The notes beneath the pieces are model-generated. The model saw only the letters and a program-made list of their open reading frames with translations. It was not told the origin of the DNA and searched no databases. Shown piece by piece: positions 7,404-18,276 of a stretch of 64,000 nucleotides of DNA. The stretch comes from Amycolatopsis acidiphila (GTDB taxonomy: Bacteria; Actinomycetota; Actinomycetes; Mycobacteriales; Pseudonocardiaceae). Positions within the stretch are counted from its first letter, which is position 1, and each line of letters begins with the position of its first letter. The DNA is taken from positions 6,758,001 to 6,822,000 of the forward strand of contig NZ_CP090063.1 in NCBI RefSeq assembly GCF_021391495.1. The letters are read 5' to 3'. Position numbers and translations under genes: made by a program.

Positions 7404-9698
7404 TCACCGGTCGACAACGGCGAGGCCCCACGCCGCCCGGAACTGCTCGACGAGCAGCCACGCCTGCATCATGTTGTCGCCGAAGGCCTGCCGGGCCCTG
7501 GCGAGGGTTTCGAACGAGCCCGGCCCGGCGGCCGCGGAGGCCTTGACGATCTGGTCCTTCGTCAGCTCGTCGTCGAAGACCTCGCGCAGGGTCAGCGCGA
7601 AGTAGAGGAAGGTCGCCAGCTCCAGCCGCACGGCACCGGCCTGCACGGCGGCTTCGGTGGGTGTCGCGGCCAGCCTCCCCACCGTGCTGAACAGCTCGCC
7701 GGTGCCCTGCGCGGCCAGCCACGGCCCGTCGGCCAGCCGGATCAGCTCGACGGCGGCGGGGACGTGGCCCAGCGGCCGCAGCTCCCGCTGCGCCAGCCGC
7801 GCCGCCTGCTCGATCGCGGTGCCGGTCAACGCCGAGCACACCTGCGCGAGCGTCGGCGCCGGTGCCGCGTGCGCGAGGTCCATCATCGCCCTGGCGACGC
7901 GGATCAGGTCGCGCGGCAGGCCGCCGGAGAAGCTGTGACAGAAGCACACGAAGGGCTCGGCGAGCCCGATCAGCCTGCTGCTGAGCAGTTTCCGGCTCTC
8001 CGGCAGGGTCAGCTGGTCCACCCGGATGATCTCGTCGAAGGCACTGTCGAACGCGTCGCGCACCGCGAACCCGCGTCGCTCGAACGAGACCAGCGCGTCC
8101 TCCGACACCGAGAGCACGAAGTGGCAGCCGGGCACCCCGAACAACGCCTTGAGCTCGTTGACGAACCGGTGCGCGTGCTCGGGCGAGGCGATCTTGTCCA
8201 GCTCGTCGATCGCCACCACCAGCGGGGTCGTCGCGGCACTCGCGTGCACGGCGGCGAGCACTTCGGCGACCACCGCGAGGAACTCCCGCAGCTCGGTGAT
8301 GATCTCGGGGTAGGTCAGCGGCTGCCGGGCCTTGGCCGTCGAGCGGGTCGCGGAGGCGTCGGCGGAGACGACCGGCAGCGTCAGCTTCCCCGACCAGCCG
8401 GTGGTGCGGGTCTGCAGGTAGCGGATGTTCTCCAGCCGGTTCGCCGCGCTCCCGACGAGCCAGAGCCAGAGCTTCTCGTCCCTGCTGCGGCGGCCGAAGA
8501 TCCGCTGCTTGACCGAGCGCGAGGTGCTCTTGTACCCGATGACGGCCTGGCAGGCGGCGGCGTAGACGTGCAATGCGAAGTCGCGGCCCTCGTAACCGAT
8601 CGGGGCGTCGACCCGGATCAGCAGGTGCTCGCGCCCGGCCGGCAGCAGCCGCCCTTCGCGATGCGCCTCGAGCAGGGTCGTCTTGCCGACCCCGCGGGGC
8701 CCGGCGACCCCGATCGCCCCGGCCCGCAGCCCGCCGAGCACCCGGCGGAAGCGGTCGGTGGCCACCGTCTCGACGGCCAGGTCGGTGCTGGCCATCGTGG
8801 CAAGGCCGGAGTCGTCGCGGACGGTCAGGACCACGTCGTAGGACGGCGCCGCGAGGCGGCTGATGAGCCTGCCGACCGCGGGTTCGACGGCCAACCGCGC
8901 CGCCTTGCGCCATTGGGCGAGTGCTGCCGCCGCGTCGGCCCGCAGCCGCGCCTGTACCGCCCGGACGGTGCGGGTGGTGGACTTGCTCGCGGCAGTGGCG
9001 TCGTCGGCGCACACGAACGCCGCGATGCACAGGCCGACGAAGGCGAGCACGGCGGCGGCGACCGCGCCCGGCAGGCTCACGAACCGGGCGAAGGACGGCC
9101 ACACCACGACCACCACCCCGACCGCGACGACGAACGCCAGCCAGCGCGCCGCCCTGCGCGCTTTGGCGGTGCCCCACGGCCCGGGCCGGGCCGGAATCGT
9201 GCTGTTGTCGAGCACGAGCATGCCGCCGATGAGGAGTCCGAAATAGACCAGCAGCGCGCCGAACACGATGGCCGGGGTCAGCACGATCTTGACGAGCAGG
9301 GAACCGCCGCCGCCGTAGGTGTGCGCGAGCAGGGCGGCGGCGCCGAGCACGGTGGCCGGGGCGACCAGCAGCAGGACGAACTCGAACAGTGCCCTGGAGT
9401 CGCTCACCCAGGTCCGCTCGGTGCCCGGGGTGCTCGCGTCCACCGCGCCGAGCGCGCGCCCGGCGTCCCGGTAGGCGGAGATCTCGGCGTTGGTCGGGCT
9501 GAGCAGGACGTCGGGTTCGGCGAGCAGGCGGGCCCGGAGGTCGGCGGGGTCGAGCTTGAGCTCCTCGCAGGAGCGGAGGATCTTCGGCTGGGCCAGCACC
9601 TCGTCGACGATGGCCGGCAACTCGGCCGACACGAGCCGGCGCATGACACCGTCGTCCGCCGGCGCACTCTCGGCCACAGCTGTCGTCTGGTCCGTCAC
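7404..9698 (-). CDS. Membrane-anchored KAP/AAA-like P-loop NTPase
   Basis: A 764-residue protein I cannot assign to a characterised family. An N-terminal soluble part of about 100 residues is followed by four hydrophobic segments (about 106-130, 135-165, 188-209, 216-234). A large P-loop NTPase domain then has Walker A GPRGVGKTT near 332, Walker B LVVAIDELDKI near 491, and GGLPRDLIRVAR near 592, which resembles an ORC/STAND sensor 2. The Walker B style and the membrane insertion ahead of the NTPase suggest a KAP-like ATPase. The C-terminal 150 residues are helical and unassigned. Start is GTG 9698; an ATG is not available nearby. It follows the FAD oxidase gene by 43 nt on the same strand and may be cotranscribed. 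It ends 3 nt from the convergent exporter gene. Confidence 0.8.
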   Translation of the reverse strand: MTDQTTAVAESAPADDGVMRRLVSAELPAIVDEVLAQPKILRSCEELKLDPADLRARLLAEPDVLLSPTNAEISAYRDAGRALGAVDASTPGTERTWVSDSRALFEFVLLLVAPATVLGAAALLAHTYGGGGSLLVKIVLTPAIVFGALLVYFGLLIGGMLVLDNSTIPARPGPWGTAKARRAARWLAFVVAVGVVVVVWPSFARFVSLPGAVAAAVLAFVGLCIAAFVCADDATAASKSTTRTVRAVQARLRADAAAALAQWRKAARLAVEPAVGRLISRLAAPSYDVVLTVRDDSGLATMASTDLAVETVATDRFRRVLGGLRAGAIGVAGPRGVGKTTLLEAHREGRLLPAGREHLLIRVDAPIGYEGRDFALHVYAAACQAVIGYKSTSRSVKQRIFGRRSRDEKLWLWLVGSAANRLENIRYLQTRTTGWSGKLTLPVVSADASATRSTAKARQPLTYPEIITELREFLAVVAEVLAAVHASAATTPLVVAIDELDKIASPEHAHRFVNELKALFGVPGCHFVLSVSEDALVSFERRGFAVRDAFDSAFDEIIRVDQLTLPESRKLLSSRLIGLAEPFVCFCHSFSGGLPRDLIRVARAMMDLAHAAPAPTLAQVCSALTGTAIEQAARLAQRELRPLGHVPAAVELIRLADGPWLAAQGTGELFSTVGRLAATPTEAAVQAGAVRLELATFLYFALTLREVFDDELTKDQIVKASAAAGPGSFETLARARQAFGDNMMQAWLLVEQFRAAWGLAVVDR

Positions 9699-9741
9699 GC
9701 CCCTTATGACGGCTTTCCCGCGCCCCCGGTTGCTGCTCTGG

Positions 9742-11112
9742 TCAGGTGAAGATCTTGCCCGGGTTGAGGATGTTCAGCGGGTCGAGCGCCGTCTTGACCG
9801 CGCGGTGCAGGTCGAGCACGGCCGGGCTCACCTCGCGGCGGAGCCCGCCGCGCTTGAGCAGGCCCACGCCGTGCTCGCCGGTCACCGTGCCGCCCAGCTC
9901 GATCGCGTCCGCGATGATGTCCTCGAACGCCGCCTGCGCGCGGCGCTTCGCGTCCTCGTCGCCGATCGGGGTGATCAGCAGCGGGTGCAGGTTGCCGTCC
10001 CCGGCGTGTGCGATGTTGGCGATCAGGGTGTCGTGCGCGGCCGCGGCCTTCTCGATGCGCGCCAGCATCTCCGGCACCAGCGCCCTCGGCACGCAGACGT
10101 CCTCGGTCAGCACCGGCCCCAGCCGCTCCAGCGCGGGATAGGCCAGCCGCCGCGCGTCGAACAGCGCCTCGGCCTCCTGCTCGTCGGACGACACCGCCGC
10201 CCACGTGGCGCCCGCCTCCTCGAAGCACCGCAGGACCGTCCGGGCCTCGTCCTCCCCGGCCTGCCCGGGGGTGTCGACCCGGCCGAGCAGCACGACGTCG
10301 GCCTCGGTGGACAGGCCCATGTTCTTCCACGCGTCCACGGCCTGCAGGCAGTGCTTGTCGACCAGTTCCAGCGCGGACGGGACGACCCCGGACGCGGACA
10401 CCGCGCTGACCGCCTCACCGGCGGCCACGACGGAGTCGAAGTACCCGGCGATCGTGCGCTCGGCGAGCCGCTTCGGCCGCAGCCGGACGGTGATCTCGGT
10501 GATCACGCCCAGCGTGCCCTCGGAGCCGACCATCAGGCCGCACAGGTCGTACCCCGCGACGCCCTTGGCGGTGCGCCGCCCGAGCCGGACCACGTCACCG
10601 CGCCCGGTCACGACCTCCAGCGCCAGCACGTAGTCACGCGTGACGCCGTACTTGACGCAGCACAGGCCACCCGCGTTGGTGGCGACGTTGCCGCCGATGG
10701 TCGACCAGGGCGCGCTCGCCGGGTCCGGCGGGTACCACAGGCCCTCCGCCGCGCAGGCCGCGCGCAGGTCGTCGTTCACCACGCCCGGCTGCACGACGGC
10801 GAGCCGCTCGGCGTGGTCGATCTCGAGGACCTGGTTCATCGCCTCCAACGCCAGCACGATGCAGCCTTCGACGGCGTTGGCGCCGCCGGAGAGGCCGGTG
10901 CCCGCGCCGCGCGGCACGACGGGTACGCCATGCTCGGCTGCCAGCCGGACGACCGCCTGCACCTCGGCGGTGCCGCGCGGCCGGACCACCGCGGCGGCCT
11001 GCGCGTACTCGGCCCATTCCGCGTGGTCCTGCAGATAGCCCTCGACCACGTCCGGGTCGTCGAGCACCCGTTCCGCGGGGACCACCCCACGCAGTTCGGA
11101 CACCAGATCCAT
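9742..11112 (-). CDS. FAD-linked oxidase, GlcD / D-lactate dehydrogenase type
   Basis: A 456-residue FAD-binding PCMH/VAO-family oxidoreductase of the GlcD type, which oxidises 2-hydroxy acids such as glycolate or D-lactate to 2-oxo acids. The FAD-binding motif PRGAGTGLSGGA lies near residue 73 and IGGNVATNAGG near 138. The C-terminal half shows HAGDGNLHP and GEHGVGLLKR, which are characteristic of the family's catalytic and metal-binding region. ATG 11112 has GGAGGT 7 nt upstream. No GlcE, GlcF or iron-sulfur partner is present beside it. A P-loop NTPase gene follows in the same direction. Confidence 0.93.
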   Translation of the reverse strand: MDLVSELRGVVPAERVLDDPDVVEGYLQDHAEWAEYAQAAAVVRPRGTAEVQAVVRLAAEHGVPVVPRGAGTGLSGGANAVEGCIVLALEAMNQVLEIDHAERLAVVQPGVVNDDLRAACAAEGLWYPPDPASAPWSTIGGNVATNAGGLCCVKYGVTRDYVLALEVVTGRGDVVRLGRRTAKGVAGYDLCGLMVGSEGTLGVITEITVRLRPKRLAERTIAGYFDSVVAAGEAVSAVSASGVVPSALELVDKHCLQAVDAWKNMGLSTEADVVLLGRVDTPGQAGEDEARTVLRCFEEAGATWAAVSSDEQEAEALFDARRLAYPALERLGPVLTEDVCVPRALVPEMLARIEKAAAAHDTLIANIAHAGDGNLHPLLITPIGDEDAKRRAQAAFEDIIADAIELGGTVTGEHGVGLLKRGGLRREVSPAVLDLHRAVKTALDPLNILNPGKIFT

Positions 11113-11715
11113 GGGACACCTCCGACCCTTGAGGCTACGCGGGGCAGTCCGTTCGCCGGCCCCGGCGACCGGCAGGTGAGACGCCGCTCATGGCGGGCGT
11201 CGGTACTCCGCGCGCGGCCCGGCAGCCGCCTTCGCGTCCGCACCCCATCACTGGTCTGGTCCTGACCGGCATAGGTCTGGACCGCGTGGGGCCCCGTGGC
11301 GGGAGGTTTTCCACCGCGGCGGCCACGATGTGACGGCTCGTGTCGTCGTCCTCGCCGTTTCCGAGACAATTTCCTGCATTCGCCGGGGGCACTTCGACTG
11401 CGCCTTCCGCATCGCGGTGATGAGCACAACCGACGCGGTCGAACCACGTCGGCCCAGGTCAGCCGTGGTGCGGCGCCCCTTCCCCTCCTCCGCTGACGAC
11501 CGAGTGGACTGTCCGGTCCCCCTCGGTTCGGCCACGCCCGCCGCACCGCCCTGTAGCAACTCCATCGGGTCCTGCATCGATCAAGTGAGGAATCCCAAAC
11601 CGACTTGCAACGGAGATGCACCACTTCGATCACATCCGAAAAGGCCGTGGGGTTAGCCTGGTAGGCGCATCAAGCGGACAACCAAGATCGAGATGGATAG
11701 AGGCGAGTCCCTGCC
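11113..11715. other. Intergenic region between FAD oxidase and kgd
   Basis: About 600 nt without a supported gene; the reading frames here have low coding quality. It must hold the divergent promoters of the FAD oxidase and kgd. A TAGCCT -10-like box sits at 11654-11659, about 57 nt before the kgd start, without a convincing -35. Confidence 0.5.
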
Positions 11716-14700
11716 GTGTCCAGCAGCAGCCCTGCGTCACAGTTCGGCCCCAACGAATGGCTCGTCGAGGAGATGTACGACCAGTTCCTCGCCGACCCTT
11801 CCTCAGTAGATGCCGCCTGGCATGACTTCTTCTCCGACTTCAAGCCGACGCAGACGCCGGAGACCAAGCCGGACACCGCGGGCAGCAGCGCCCCCGCCGC
11901 GCAGACCCCGCCGCCGAAGCCGTCGACGAACGGCAAGGCCACCACGGCGAAGACCGCCGCACAGTCCGCTCCCGCCGCCAAGCCGCAGCCCGCCACCGCG
12001 AAGCCGCAGGCGGCCGCCGCGAAGCCGGCCACGGACGAGGAGACCAAGCAGCTGCGTGGCGCCGCCGCCGCGATCGCGAAGAACATGGACGCCTCGCTGA
12101 GCGTCCCGACCGCGACCAGCGTGCGTGCCGTGCCCGCCAAGCTGATGGCCGACAACCGCATCGTCATCAACAACCACCTCAAGCGCACCCGCGGCGGGAA
12201 GATCTCCTTCACCCACCTCATCGGGTACGCGATGGTCCGCGCGCTGCACGACTACCCGAACATGAACCGGCACTACCAGCTGGCGGACGGGAAGCCGTTC
12301 GCGGTCACGCCGGAGCACGTCAACCTCGGCCTCGCCATCGACATGAAGGGCAAGGACGGCAGCCGCACCCTCGTGGTCGCCTCCATCAAGAACACGGAGA
12401 ACATGTCGTTCCTCCAGTTCTGGCAGGCCTACGAGGACATCGTCAAGAAGGCGCGCAACAACAAGCTCACCGCGGACGACTTCGCGGGCACCACCATCTC
12501 GCTGACCAACCCGGGCGGCATCGGCACGAACCACTCGGTGCCGCGGCTGCAGGCGGGTCAGGGCGCGATCATCGGCGTCGGTGCCATGCAGTACCCGGCG
12601 CACTTCGAGGGCACCAGCGAGAAGACGCTGATCGACCTGGGCATCAGCAAGATCATGACGCTGACCTCGACCTACGACCACCGCATCATCCAGGGCGCGG
12701 AGTCCGGCGAGTTCCTCAAGCGCATCCATGAGCTGCTGCTCGGCGAGGACGGCTTCTACGACGACATCTTCACGTCGCTGCGGCTGCCCTACGAGCCGAT
12801 CCGCTGGGTCGCGGACATCCCGGCAGGGGCGGTGGACAAGACCGCCCGGGTGCTCGAGCTGATCGACGCCTACCGGATGCGCGGCCACCTGATGGCCGAC
12901 ACCGACCCGCTGAACTACCGCCAGCGCCGCCACGAGGACCTCGACGTCCTCTCGCACGGCCTGACGCTGTGGGACCTCGACCGCGAGTTCGCCGTCGGCG
13001 GGTTCGCCGGCCAGGAGCGGATGAAGCTGCGCGACATCCTCGGCGTCCTGCGCGACTCCTACTGCCGCACGGTCGGCATCGAGTACACCCACATCCTGGA
13101 CCCGGAGGAGCGCCGCTGGATCCAGGAGCGGGTCGAGGTGCCGCACGCGAAGCCGGACCCCGCCGTGCAGAAGTACGTGCTGTCCAAGCTGAACGCGGCG
13201 GAGGCCTTCGAGACCTTCCTGCAGACCAAGTACGTCGGCCAGAAGCGGTTCTCGCTCGAAGGCGGCGAGACGGTGATCCCGCTGCTGGACACCGTGCTGG
13301 ACAAGGCCGCCGAGCACGAGCTCGACGAGGTCGTCATCGGCATGCCGCACCGCGGCAGGCTCAACGTGCTGGCCAACATCGTCGGCAAGCCGATCTCGCA
13401 GATCTTCCGCGAGTTCGAGGGCAACCTCGACCCGGGCCAGGCGCACGGCTCCGGCGACGTGAAGTACCACCTGGGCGCGGAGGGCAAGTACTTCCGCATG
13501 TTCGGCGACGGCGAGACCAAGGTCTCGCTGGCGTCCAACCCGTCGCACCTGGAGACCGTCGACCCGGTGCTCGAAGGCATCGTCCGCGCCAAGCAGGACA
13601 TCCTCGACAAGGGCGACCAGGACGGCCAGGGCTTCACCGTGCTGCCGGTGCTGATGCACGGCGACGCGGCGTTCGCCGGCCAGGGTGTGGTCGCCGAGAC
13701 GCTGAACCTGGCGCTGCTGCGCGGGTACCGCACCGGCGGCAGCGTGCACCTCATCATCAACAACCAGGTCGGCTTCACCACCGCGCCGGAGCACGCGCGC
13801 TCCTCGCAGTACGCCACGGACGTCGCGAAGATGATCGGCGCGCCGATCTTCCACGTGAACGGTGACGACCCGGAGGCCGCGCACTGGGTGGCCAAGCTGG
13901 CGGTGGACTACCGGCAGGCGTTCAACAAGGACGTCGTGATCGACATGATCTGCTACCGCCGCCGCGGCCACAACGAGGGCGACGACCCTTCGATGACCCA
14001 GCCGGCGATGTACGACATCATCGACACGAAGCGGTCGGTCCGCAAGACCTACACCGAGGCCCTGATCGGCCGCGGCGACATCTCCGTGGACGAGGCCGAG
14101 GCCGCGCTGCGCGACTTCTCCAGCCAGCTCGAGCACGTGTTCAACGAGGTGCGCGAGCTGGAGAAGCACCCGGCGAAGGCCAGCCCCTCGGTGGAGGAGG
14201 AGCAGCAGGTGCCGGCCAAGGTGCCGACCGCGGTGGCCCGCGAGGTCATCGAACGCATCGGCGACGCGTTCCTGAACGTGCCGGAAGGCTTCAGCCCGCA
14301 CCCGCGCGTCAAGCCGGTGCTGGAGCGCCGCGCGAAGATGTCGCGCGAGGGCGGGATCGACTGGGCGTTCGGCGAGCTGCTCGCGTTCGGTTCGCTGGCG
14401 ATGGAAGGCCGGCTGGTCCGGCTGTCGGGCCAGGACTCGCGGCGCGGCACCTTCACCCAGCGGCACTCGGTGCTGATCGACCGCAAGTCCGGTCAGGAGT
14501 ACGCGCCGCTGCAGAGCCTGACCGACGACCAGGCCCGCGTGATGATCTACGACTCGGCGCTGTCCGAGTACGCGGCCGTCGGCTTCGAGTACGGCTACTC
14601 GGTGGCCAACTCCGAGGCGCTGGTGCTGTGGGAAGCGCAGTTCGGTGACTTCGTCAACGGCGCGCAGACCGTCATCGACGAGTACATCTCGTCCGGTGAA

Positions 14701-15384
14701 GCGAAGTGGGGCCAGCTCTCGGACGTCGTGCTGCTGCTGCCGCACGGGCACGAGGGTCAGGGCCCGGACCACACGTCGGGCCGCATCGAGCGGTTCCTGC
14801 AGCTGTGCGCCGAGGGCTCGATGACCGTCGCGGTGCCCTCGACCCCGGCGAACTACTTCCACCTGTTGCGCCGGCACGCCCTCGACGGCATCCGGCGGCC
14901 GATGATCGTCTTCACGCCGAAGTCGATGCTGCGCAACAAGGCGGCGACCTCCGCGGTCGAGGACTTCGTGGGCCAGTCGAAGTTCATGTCGGTCATCGAC
15001 GACAAGGAAGTGGACCCCGCCAAGGTACGGAAGGTGCTGCTCACCTCGGGCAAGCTGTACTGGGAGCTGGTCGCCGAGCGCACCAAGCGCGAGGCGAACG
15101 ACGTTGCCATCGTCCGGATCGAGCAGTACTACCCGCTGCCGACGAAGAAGCTGCGTGCGGCGCTGGAGCGCTACACGGCTGCTTCGAAGGTCAGCTGGGT
15201 CCAGGAGGAGCCGGAGAACCAGGGCGGGTGGCCGTTCTTCGGCCTGCACCTGCCGCGCAAGCTGCCGGAGCTGCTGTCGGGCCTGGACGTCGTGTCCCGC
15301 CGCCCGATGGCCGCCCCCTCGGCGGGCTCGTCGAAGGTGCACGAGGTCGAGCAGAAGGCCCTGATCGCGAAGGCCTTCGAGTAA
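11716..15384 (+). CDS. kgd: Multifunctional 2-oxoglutarate dehydrogenase/decarboxylase
   Basis: A 1222-residue actinobacterial fusion of the E2 acyltransferase core and the E1 thiamin-diphosphate subunit (Kgd/OdhA) of the TCA cycle. The N-terminal [15 protein letters not shown] helix begins the E1 leader. A linker rich in Ala, Pro and Lys spans about 50-110. The E2-like domain (about 115-350) contains [10 protein letters not shown] near 320. The E1 domain runs from about 360, with [10 protein letters not shown] near 649 and the thiamin-binding [10 protein letters not shown] near 680. There is no lipoyl domain, as expected. In the family, activity is inhibited by the unphosphorylated FHA protein GarA/OdhI; that partner is not in this window. 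GTG 11716 is chosen because it gives the conserved N-terminus. It is monocistronic, ending at a strong terminator. Confidence 0.97.
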   Translation: MSSSSPASQFGPNEWLVEEMYDQFLADPSSVDAAWHDFFSDFKPTQTPETKPDTAGSSAPAAQTPPPKPSTNGKATTAKTAAQSAPAAKPQPATAKPQAAAAKPATDEETKQLRGAAAAIAKNMDASLSVPTATSVRAVPAKLMADNRIVINNHLKRTRGGKISFTHLIGYAMVRALHDYPNMNRHYQLADGKPFAVTPEHVNLGLAIDMKGKDGSRTLVVASIKNTENMSFLQFWQAYEDIVKKARNNKLTADDFAGTTISLTNPGGIGTNHSVPRLQAGQGAIIGVGAMQYPAHFEGTSEKTLIDLGISKIMTLTSTYDHRIIQGAESGEFLKRIHELLLGEDGFYDDIFTSLRLPYEPIRWVADIPAGAVDKTARVLELIDAYRMRGHLMADTDPLNYRQRRHEDLDVLSHGLTLWDLDREFAVGGFAGQERMKLRDILGVLRDSYCRTVGIEYTHILDPEERRWIQERVEVPHAKPDPAVQKYVLSKLNAAEAFETFLQTKYVGQKRFSLEGGETVIPLLDTVLDKAAEHELDEVVIGMPHRGRLNVLANIVGKPISQIFREFEGNLDPGQAHGSGDVKYHLGAEGKYFRMFGDGETKVSLASNPSHLETVDPVLEGIVRAKQDILDKGDQDGQGFTVLPVLMHGDAAFAGQGVVAETLNLALLRGYRTGGSVHLIINNQVGFTTAPEHARSSQYATDVAKMIGAPIFHVNGDDPEAAHWVAKLAVDYRQAFNKDVVIDMICYRRRGHNEGDDPSMTQPAMYDIIDTKRSVRKTYTEALIGRGDISVDEAEAALRDFSSQLEHVFNEVRELEKHPAKASPSVEEEQQVPAKVPTAVAREVIERIGDAFLNVPEGFSPHPRVKPVLERRAKMSREGGIDWAFGELLAFGSLAMEGRLVRLSGQDSRRGTFTQRHSVLIDRKSGQEYAPLQSLTDDQARVMIYDSALSEYAAVGFEYGYSVANSEALVLWEAQFGDFVNGAQTVIDEYISSGEAKWGQLSDVVLLLPHGHEGQGPDHTSGRIERFLQLCAEGSMTVAVPSTPANYFHLLRRHALDGIRRPMIVFTPKSMLRNKAATSAVEDFVGQSKFMSVIDDKEVDPAKVRKVLLTSGKLYWELVAERTKREANDVAIVRIEQYYPLPTKKLRAALERYTAASKVSWVQEEPENQGGWPFFGLHLPRKLPELLSGLDVVSRRPMAAPSAGSSKVHEVEQKALIAKAFE

Positions 15385-15404
15385 GCCGAAGCTGTAAGCA
15401 AGGT

Positions 15405-15440
15405 GCCCTTCCGCCGCAAGGCGGAAGGGCGCTTTTCTTT
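15405..15440 (+). terminator. Intrinsic terminator of kgd
   Basis: An 11-bp perfect stem 15405-15415/15420-15430 with a GCAA tetraloop is followed by GCTTTTCTTT. It lies 20 nt after the kgd stop codon. Confidence 0.92.
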
Positions 15441-15747
15441 GGGCAACCACCCACCCGACAACTCCCAGCCACCCCCCAACGGCGAACCCGGCAACGGCAG
15501 CCGAGAGGAGCCGAGCCCGGCCGTCCCCTTGACCCCGATACCCAGCCTCTTCAGCGGTCGGCCCGCCGGCCGTTGAACGATCAAAAATCGGGGTGGGTTG
15601 GCTCAACTTACTGGCCCGCATGCCGGGCGAAGCGCGGGACCAAAGATCAAGAGGCCCTCGCCTGACGGGTCGGCTCCACCCAACTCCGCGGCACCGCAAG
15701 GCGATGCCCCCGCCCGCCGCGCGGACGAGGGCATCTGCCACCCGACC
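15441..15747. other. Intergenic region between kgd and subtilisin genes
   Basis: No supported gene. It separates two convergent genes. A 7-bp stem (GATGCCC 15703-15709 with GGGCATC 15729-15735) just outside the protease stop could terminate the minus-strand transcript. Confidence 0.45.
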
Positions 15748-16935
15748 CTACGGGCCGGTGTAGAGCAGGACGTTCGGCGAGCCGCTGCCCGCGCTGGTCA
15801 CCTTGCCCGTCGTGGCCGCCGTCACCAGGGCGTTGCGCACCGTCGCCGGGGAGGCGGTGGTGTGCGTCGCCAGGTAGAGCGCCGCCGCGCCGGTCACGTG
15901 TGGCGTCGCCATCGAGGTGCCGCTGATGGTGTTCGTCGCCGTGGTGCTGCCGATCCAGTCGGACTTGATGCTGCTGCCCGGCGCGAAGACGTCCAGGCAG
16001 CTGCCGTAGTTGGAGTAGCTCGCCCTGGCATCCGTCGACGTCGTCGCGCCGACCGTGATCGCCTCGGCCGTGCGGGCCGGGGACGTGCTGCAGGCGTCCG
16101 CACTGTCGTTGCCCGCCGCCACCGCGAACGTGACCCCCGCGGAGATCGCGTTCCGGACCGCGTTGTCGATCGAGCTGGACGCGCCGCCGCCGAGGCTCAT
16201 GTTCGCCACGGCCGGTTTGACCGCGTTCTGCGCGACCCAGTTGATACCGGCGATGACACCGGTCAGCGAACCCGAACCCGAGCAGTCGAGCACCCGGACC
16301 GCGGTCAGCTGCACGCCCTTCGCCAGGCCGTAAGCACTACCGCCGACCGTGCCGGCCACATGCGTACCGTGGCCGTTGCAGTCGGTGGCGTTGCTGTCGT
16401 TGTCCACGTAGTCGTAACCCGACTTCGCCCGCCCGCCGAAGTCGCTGTGGGTGAGGTTGATCCCGGTGTCGATGATGTACGCGTGCACGTTCGACGCGGT
16501 CGTCGCGTACGTGTACTTGCTGTTCAGCGGCAGCGAGCGCTGGTCGACCCGGTCCAGGCCCCACGACGGCGGGTTCAGCTGGTCCGTCGCGACGTGCACG
16601 ACGCGGTCCTGCTCGACGTACGCGACGGCGGGGTCCGCCGCGACGCGCCTGGCCTGGCCCTCGCTCATGGTGGCCGAGTAGCCCTTCAGCGCCGCCGAGA
16701 ACTTCTGGTGCACGACACCGCCGAGCTTGCCGGCCAGCGCGTCGACGGGGGACGCGGTGTCCTTGAGCACGACCAGGTAGCTGTCCTTGATCGCATCGGC
16801 ACCGCCGGTGCCGACGACGGAACTTTCCTTGGCCATCGCGGGGGCGCTGGTGGCGACCGCCGCGATCGTCGCCACGGCGGCGGCAAGACCGAGGGCGGCG
16901 AGGGATCTGCGCTTCTTTCCGGTGGGGGTGCGCAC
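15748..16935 (-). CDS. Secreted subtilisin-family serine protease (S8)
   Basis: An exported S8 peptidase. The basic N-terminus RTPTGKKRRS is followed by a hydrophobic Ala-rich signal peptide ending near APAMA. An I9-type propeptide (about 40-105, with YLVVLKD and AVAYVEQDR) comes next. The catalytic triad is visible: Asp in YIIDTGINLTHSDF (about 155), His in GHGTHVAG (about 190) and Ser in SGTSMATPH (about 340). The protein ends soon after the catalytic domain, with no P-domain or PPC domain. GTG 16935 has AAGGAGGA 9 nt upstream; ATG 16944 is the alternative but lies almost on the ribosome binding site. Upstream codons in the same frame encode an implausible leader and were dropped. Confidence 0.93.
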   Translation of the reverse strand: MRTPTGKKRRSLAALGLAAAVATIAAVATSAPAMAKESSVVGTGGADAIKDSYLVVLKDTASPVDALAGKLGGVVHQKFSAALKGYSATMSEGQARRVAADPAVAYVEQDRVVHVATDQLNPPSWGLDRVDQRSLPLNSKYTYATTASNVHAYIIDTGINLTHSDFGGRAKSGYDYVDNDSNATDCNGHGTHVAGTVGGSAYGLAKGVQLTAVRVLDCSGSGSLTGVIAGINWVAQNAVKPAVANMSLGGGASSSIDNAVRNAISAGVTFAVAAGNDSADACSTSPARTAEAITVGATTSTDARASYSNYGSCLDVFAPGSSIKSDWIGSTTATNTISGTSMATPHVTGAAALYLATHTTASPATVRNALVTAATTGKVTSAGSGSPNVLLYTGP

Positions 16936-17180
16936 GGCAGGCATTCCTCCTTGGCAGGGCCGGTCCGGCAACGAGTCACCGGACCGCAAGGGGTGGAACG
17001 CATTCACTTCGCGAATGCATCGCTGAGCGTAAAACGGACATTCCCGGTGCCGGAAGAGTCGGCACTCGAACAGCTCCAGCCGAAAGTAGGAGCGACTTCC
17101 ACCAGGTCGACGAGCAGTCACACCAGCCACAATGGACCGGCGTAGCGCGAACGGCCGAACGGCCGCGGCCGAAAGTAGCG

Positions 17181-18260
17181 TCAGCCCTGGTGCTCGAGGA
17201 CGTCGAGGATCTGCCGCGCGGTGACCACCCCGGCCACCCGGCCGTCGTCGTCGACCACGACACCGAGGCCTGCCGGCGAGGACAGGGCGGCGTCGAGCGC
17301 ACCCCGGACCGCCGTCCCCTGCTGGTACAGCGACCCGCCTGCCACGAGGTCCGCCTCCGCCAGCGCGCCGTCCACAGTGGAGTCCGGCGCGAGCCAGCCG
17401 CGGGGTTTGCGCTCGGCGTTCACCGCCAGCCGCCAGTCGCCGACCGGGCCGGCCAACGACTCGCCCAGCTCGATCGTGGCCACGTCCTTGACCTCCACCC
17501 CCGCGGAATCCACAAAGGACAGACCACGGTAACCGCGGTCACGGCCCACGAACGAGGCCACGAAGTCGTCCACCGGATGACGCAGCACGTCGGCCGGAGT
17601 GCCGTACTGCGCGAGCTTTCCGCCCACCCGCATCACGGCCACCTTGTCGCCGAGGCGCACGGCCTCGTCGATGTCGTGCGTGACGAACACGATCGTCTTG
17701 CCCAGCCGCGACTGCAGCCGCAGCAGCTCGTCCTGCAGCCCTTCCCGAACGATCGGGTCGACGGCCGAGAACGGCTCGTCCATGAGCAGCACGGGCGAGT
17801 CGCCCGCGAGGGCGCGCGCGACCCCCACACGCTGCTGCTGGCCACCGGAAAGCTGTGCGGGATACCGCTTGCCGAGCTCCGCGGGCAGGCCGACGGTCTC
17901 CAGCAGCTCGGCCGCGCGCTCGCGTGCCTTGCGCTTCCCCCAGCCCGAGAGCAGCGGCACCGTCGCGACGTTGTCCAGCACCGTGCGATGCGGGAACAGG
18001 CCCGCGTTCTGGATGACGTACCCGATTCCGCGCCGCAGCACCGGCGGGTCCGACTCGCGCACGTCCTTGCCGTCGAGCAGCACGGCACCCGACGTGGGCT
18101 CGACCATCCGGTTGATCATGCGCAGCGAGGTGGTCTTGCCGCAGCCCGAAGGGCCGACGAGCACGGTGATCGTGCCGTCCTCGACGGTCAGGTCGAGGTC
18201 GTCGACCGCGACCGTGCCACCCGGATATTGCTTGGTGACACCCCGGAACTCGATCCCCAC
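17181..18260 (-). CDS. Glycine betaine/carnitine/choline ABC ATPase, OpuCA type
   Basis: ATPase subunit of a quaternary-amine (osmoprotectant) importer, ProV/OpuCA family. The 359-residue chain has Walker A GPSGCGKTT near 36, LSGGQQQRVGVARAL in the middle and VLLMDEPFSAVDP. The last 110 residues carry a CBS-like region ending in GVVTARQILDVLE, which in this family senses ionic strength. GTG 18260 is preceded by AAGGAGG at 5-6 nt; an upstream in-frame ATG would translate through the hairpin at 18277-18312 and is unlikely. No permease or substrate-binding gene lies beside it, because its downstream neighbour is a protease. It is therefore an orphan here. Confidence 0.88.
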   Translation of the reverse strand: MGIEFRGVTKQYPGGTVAVDDLDLTVEDGTITVLVGPSGCGKTTSLRMINRMVEPTSGAVLLDGKDVRESDPPVLRRGIGYVIQNAGLFPHRTVLDNVATVPLLSGWGKRKARERAAELLETVGLPAELGKRYPAQLSGGQQQRVGVARALAGDSPVLLMDEPFSAVDPIVREGLQDELLRLQSRLGKTIVFVTHDIDEAVRLGDKVAVMRVGGKLAQYGTPADVLRHPVDDFVASFVGRDRGYRGLSFVDSAGVEVKDVATIELGESLAGPVGDWRLAVNAERKPRGWLAPDSTVDGALAEADLVAGGSLYQQGTAVRGALDAALSSPAGLGVVVDDDGRVAGVVTARQILDVLEHQG

Positions 18261-18276
18261 GTGCGCCTCCTTCGAC

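Noticed and set aside
11803..15741. Very long minus-strand open frame opposite kgd
   Set aside because: It is the antisense shadow of kgd; composition follows third-position GC bias and no domain is visible. Similar shadows oppose secA, the ABC exporter and ahcY.
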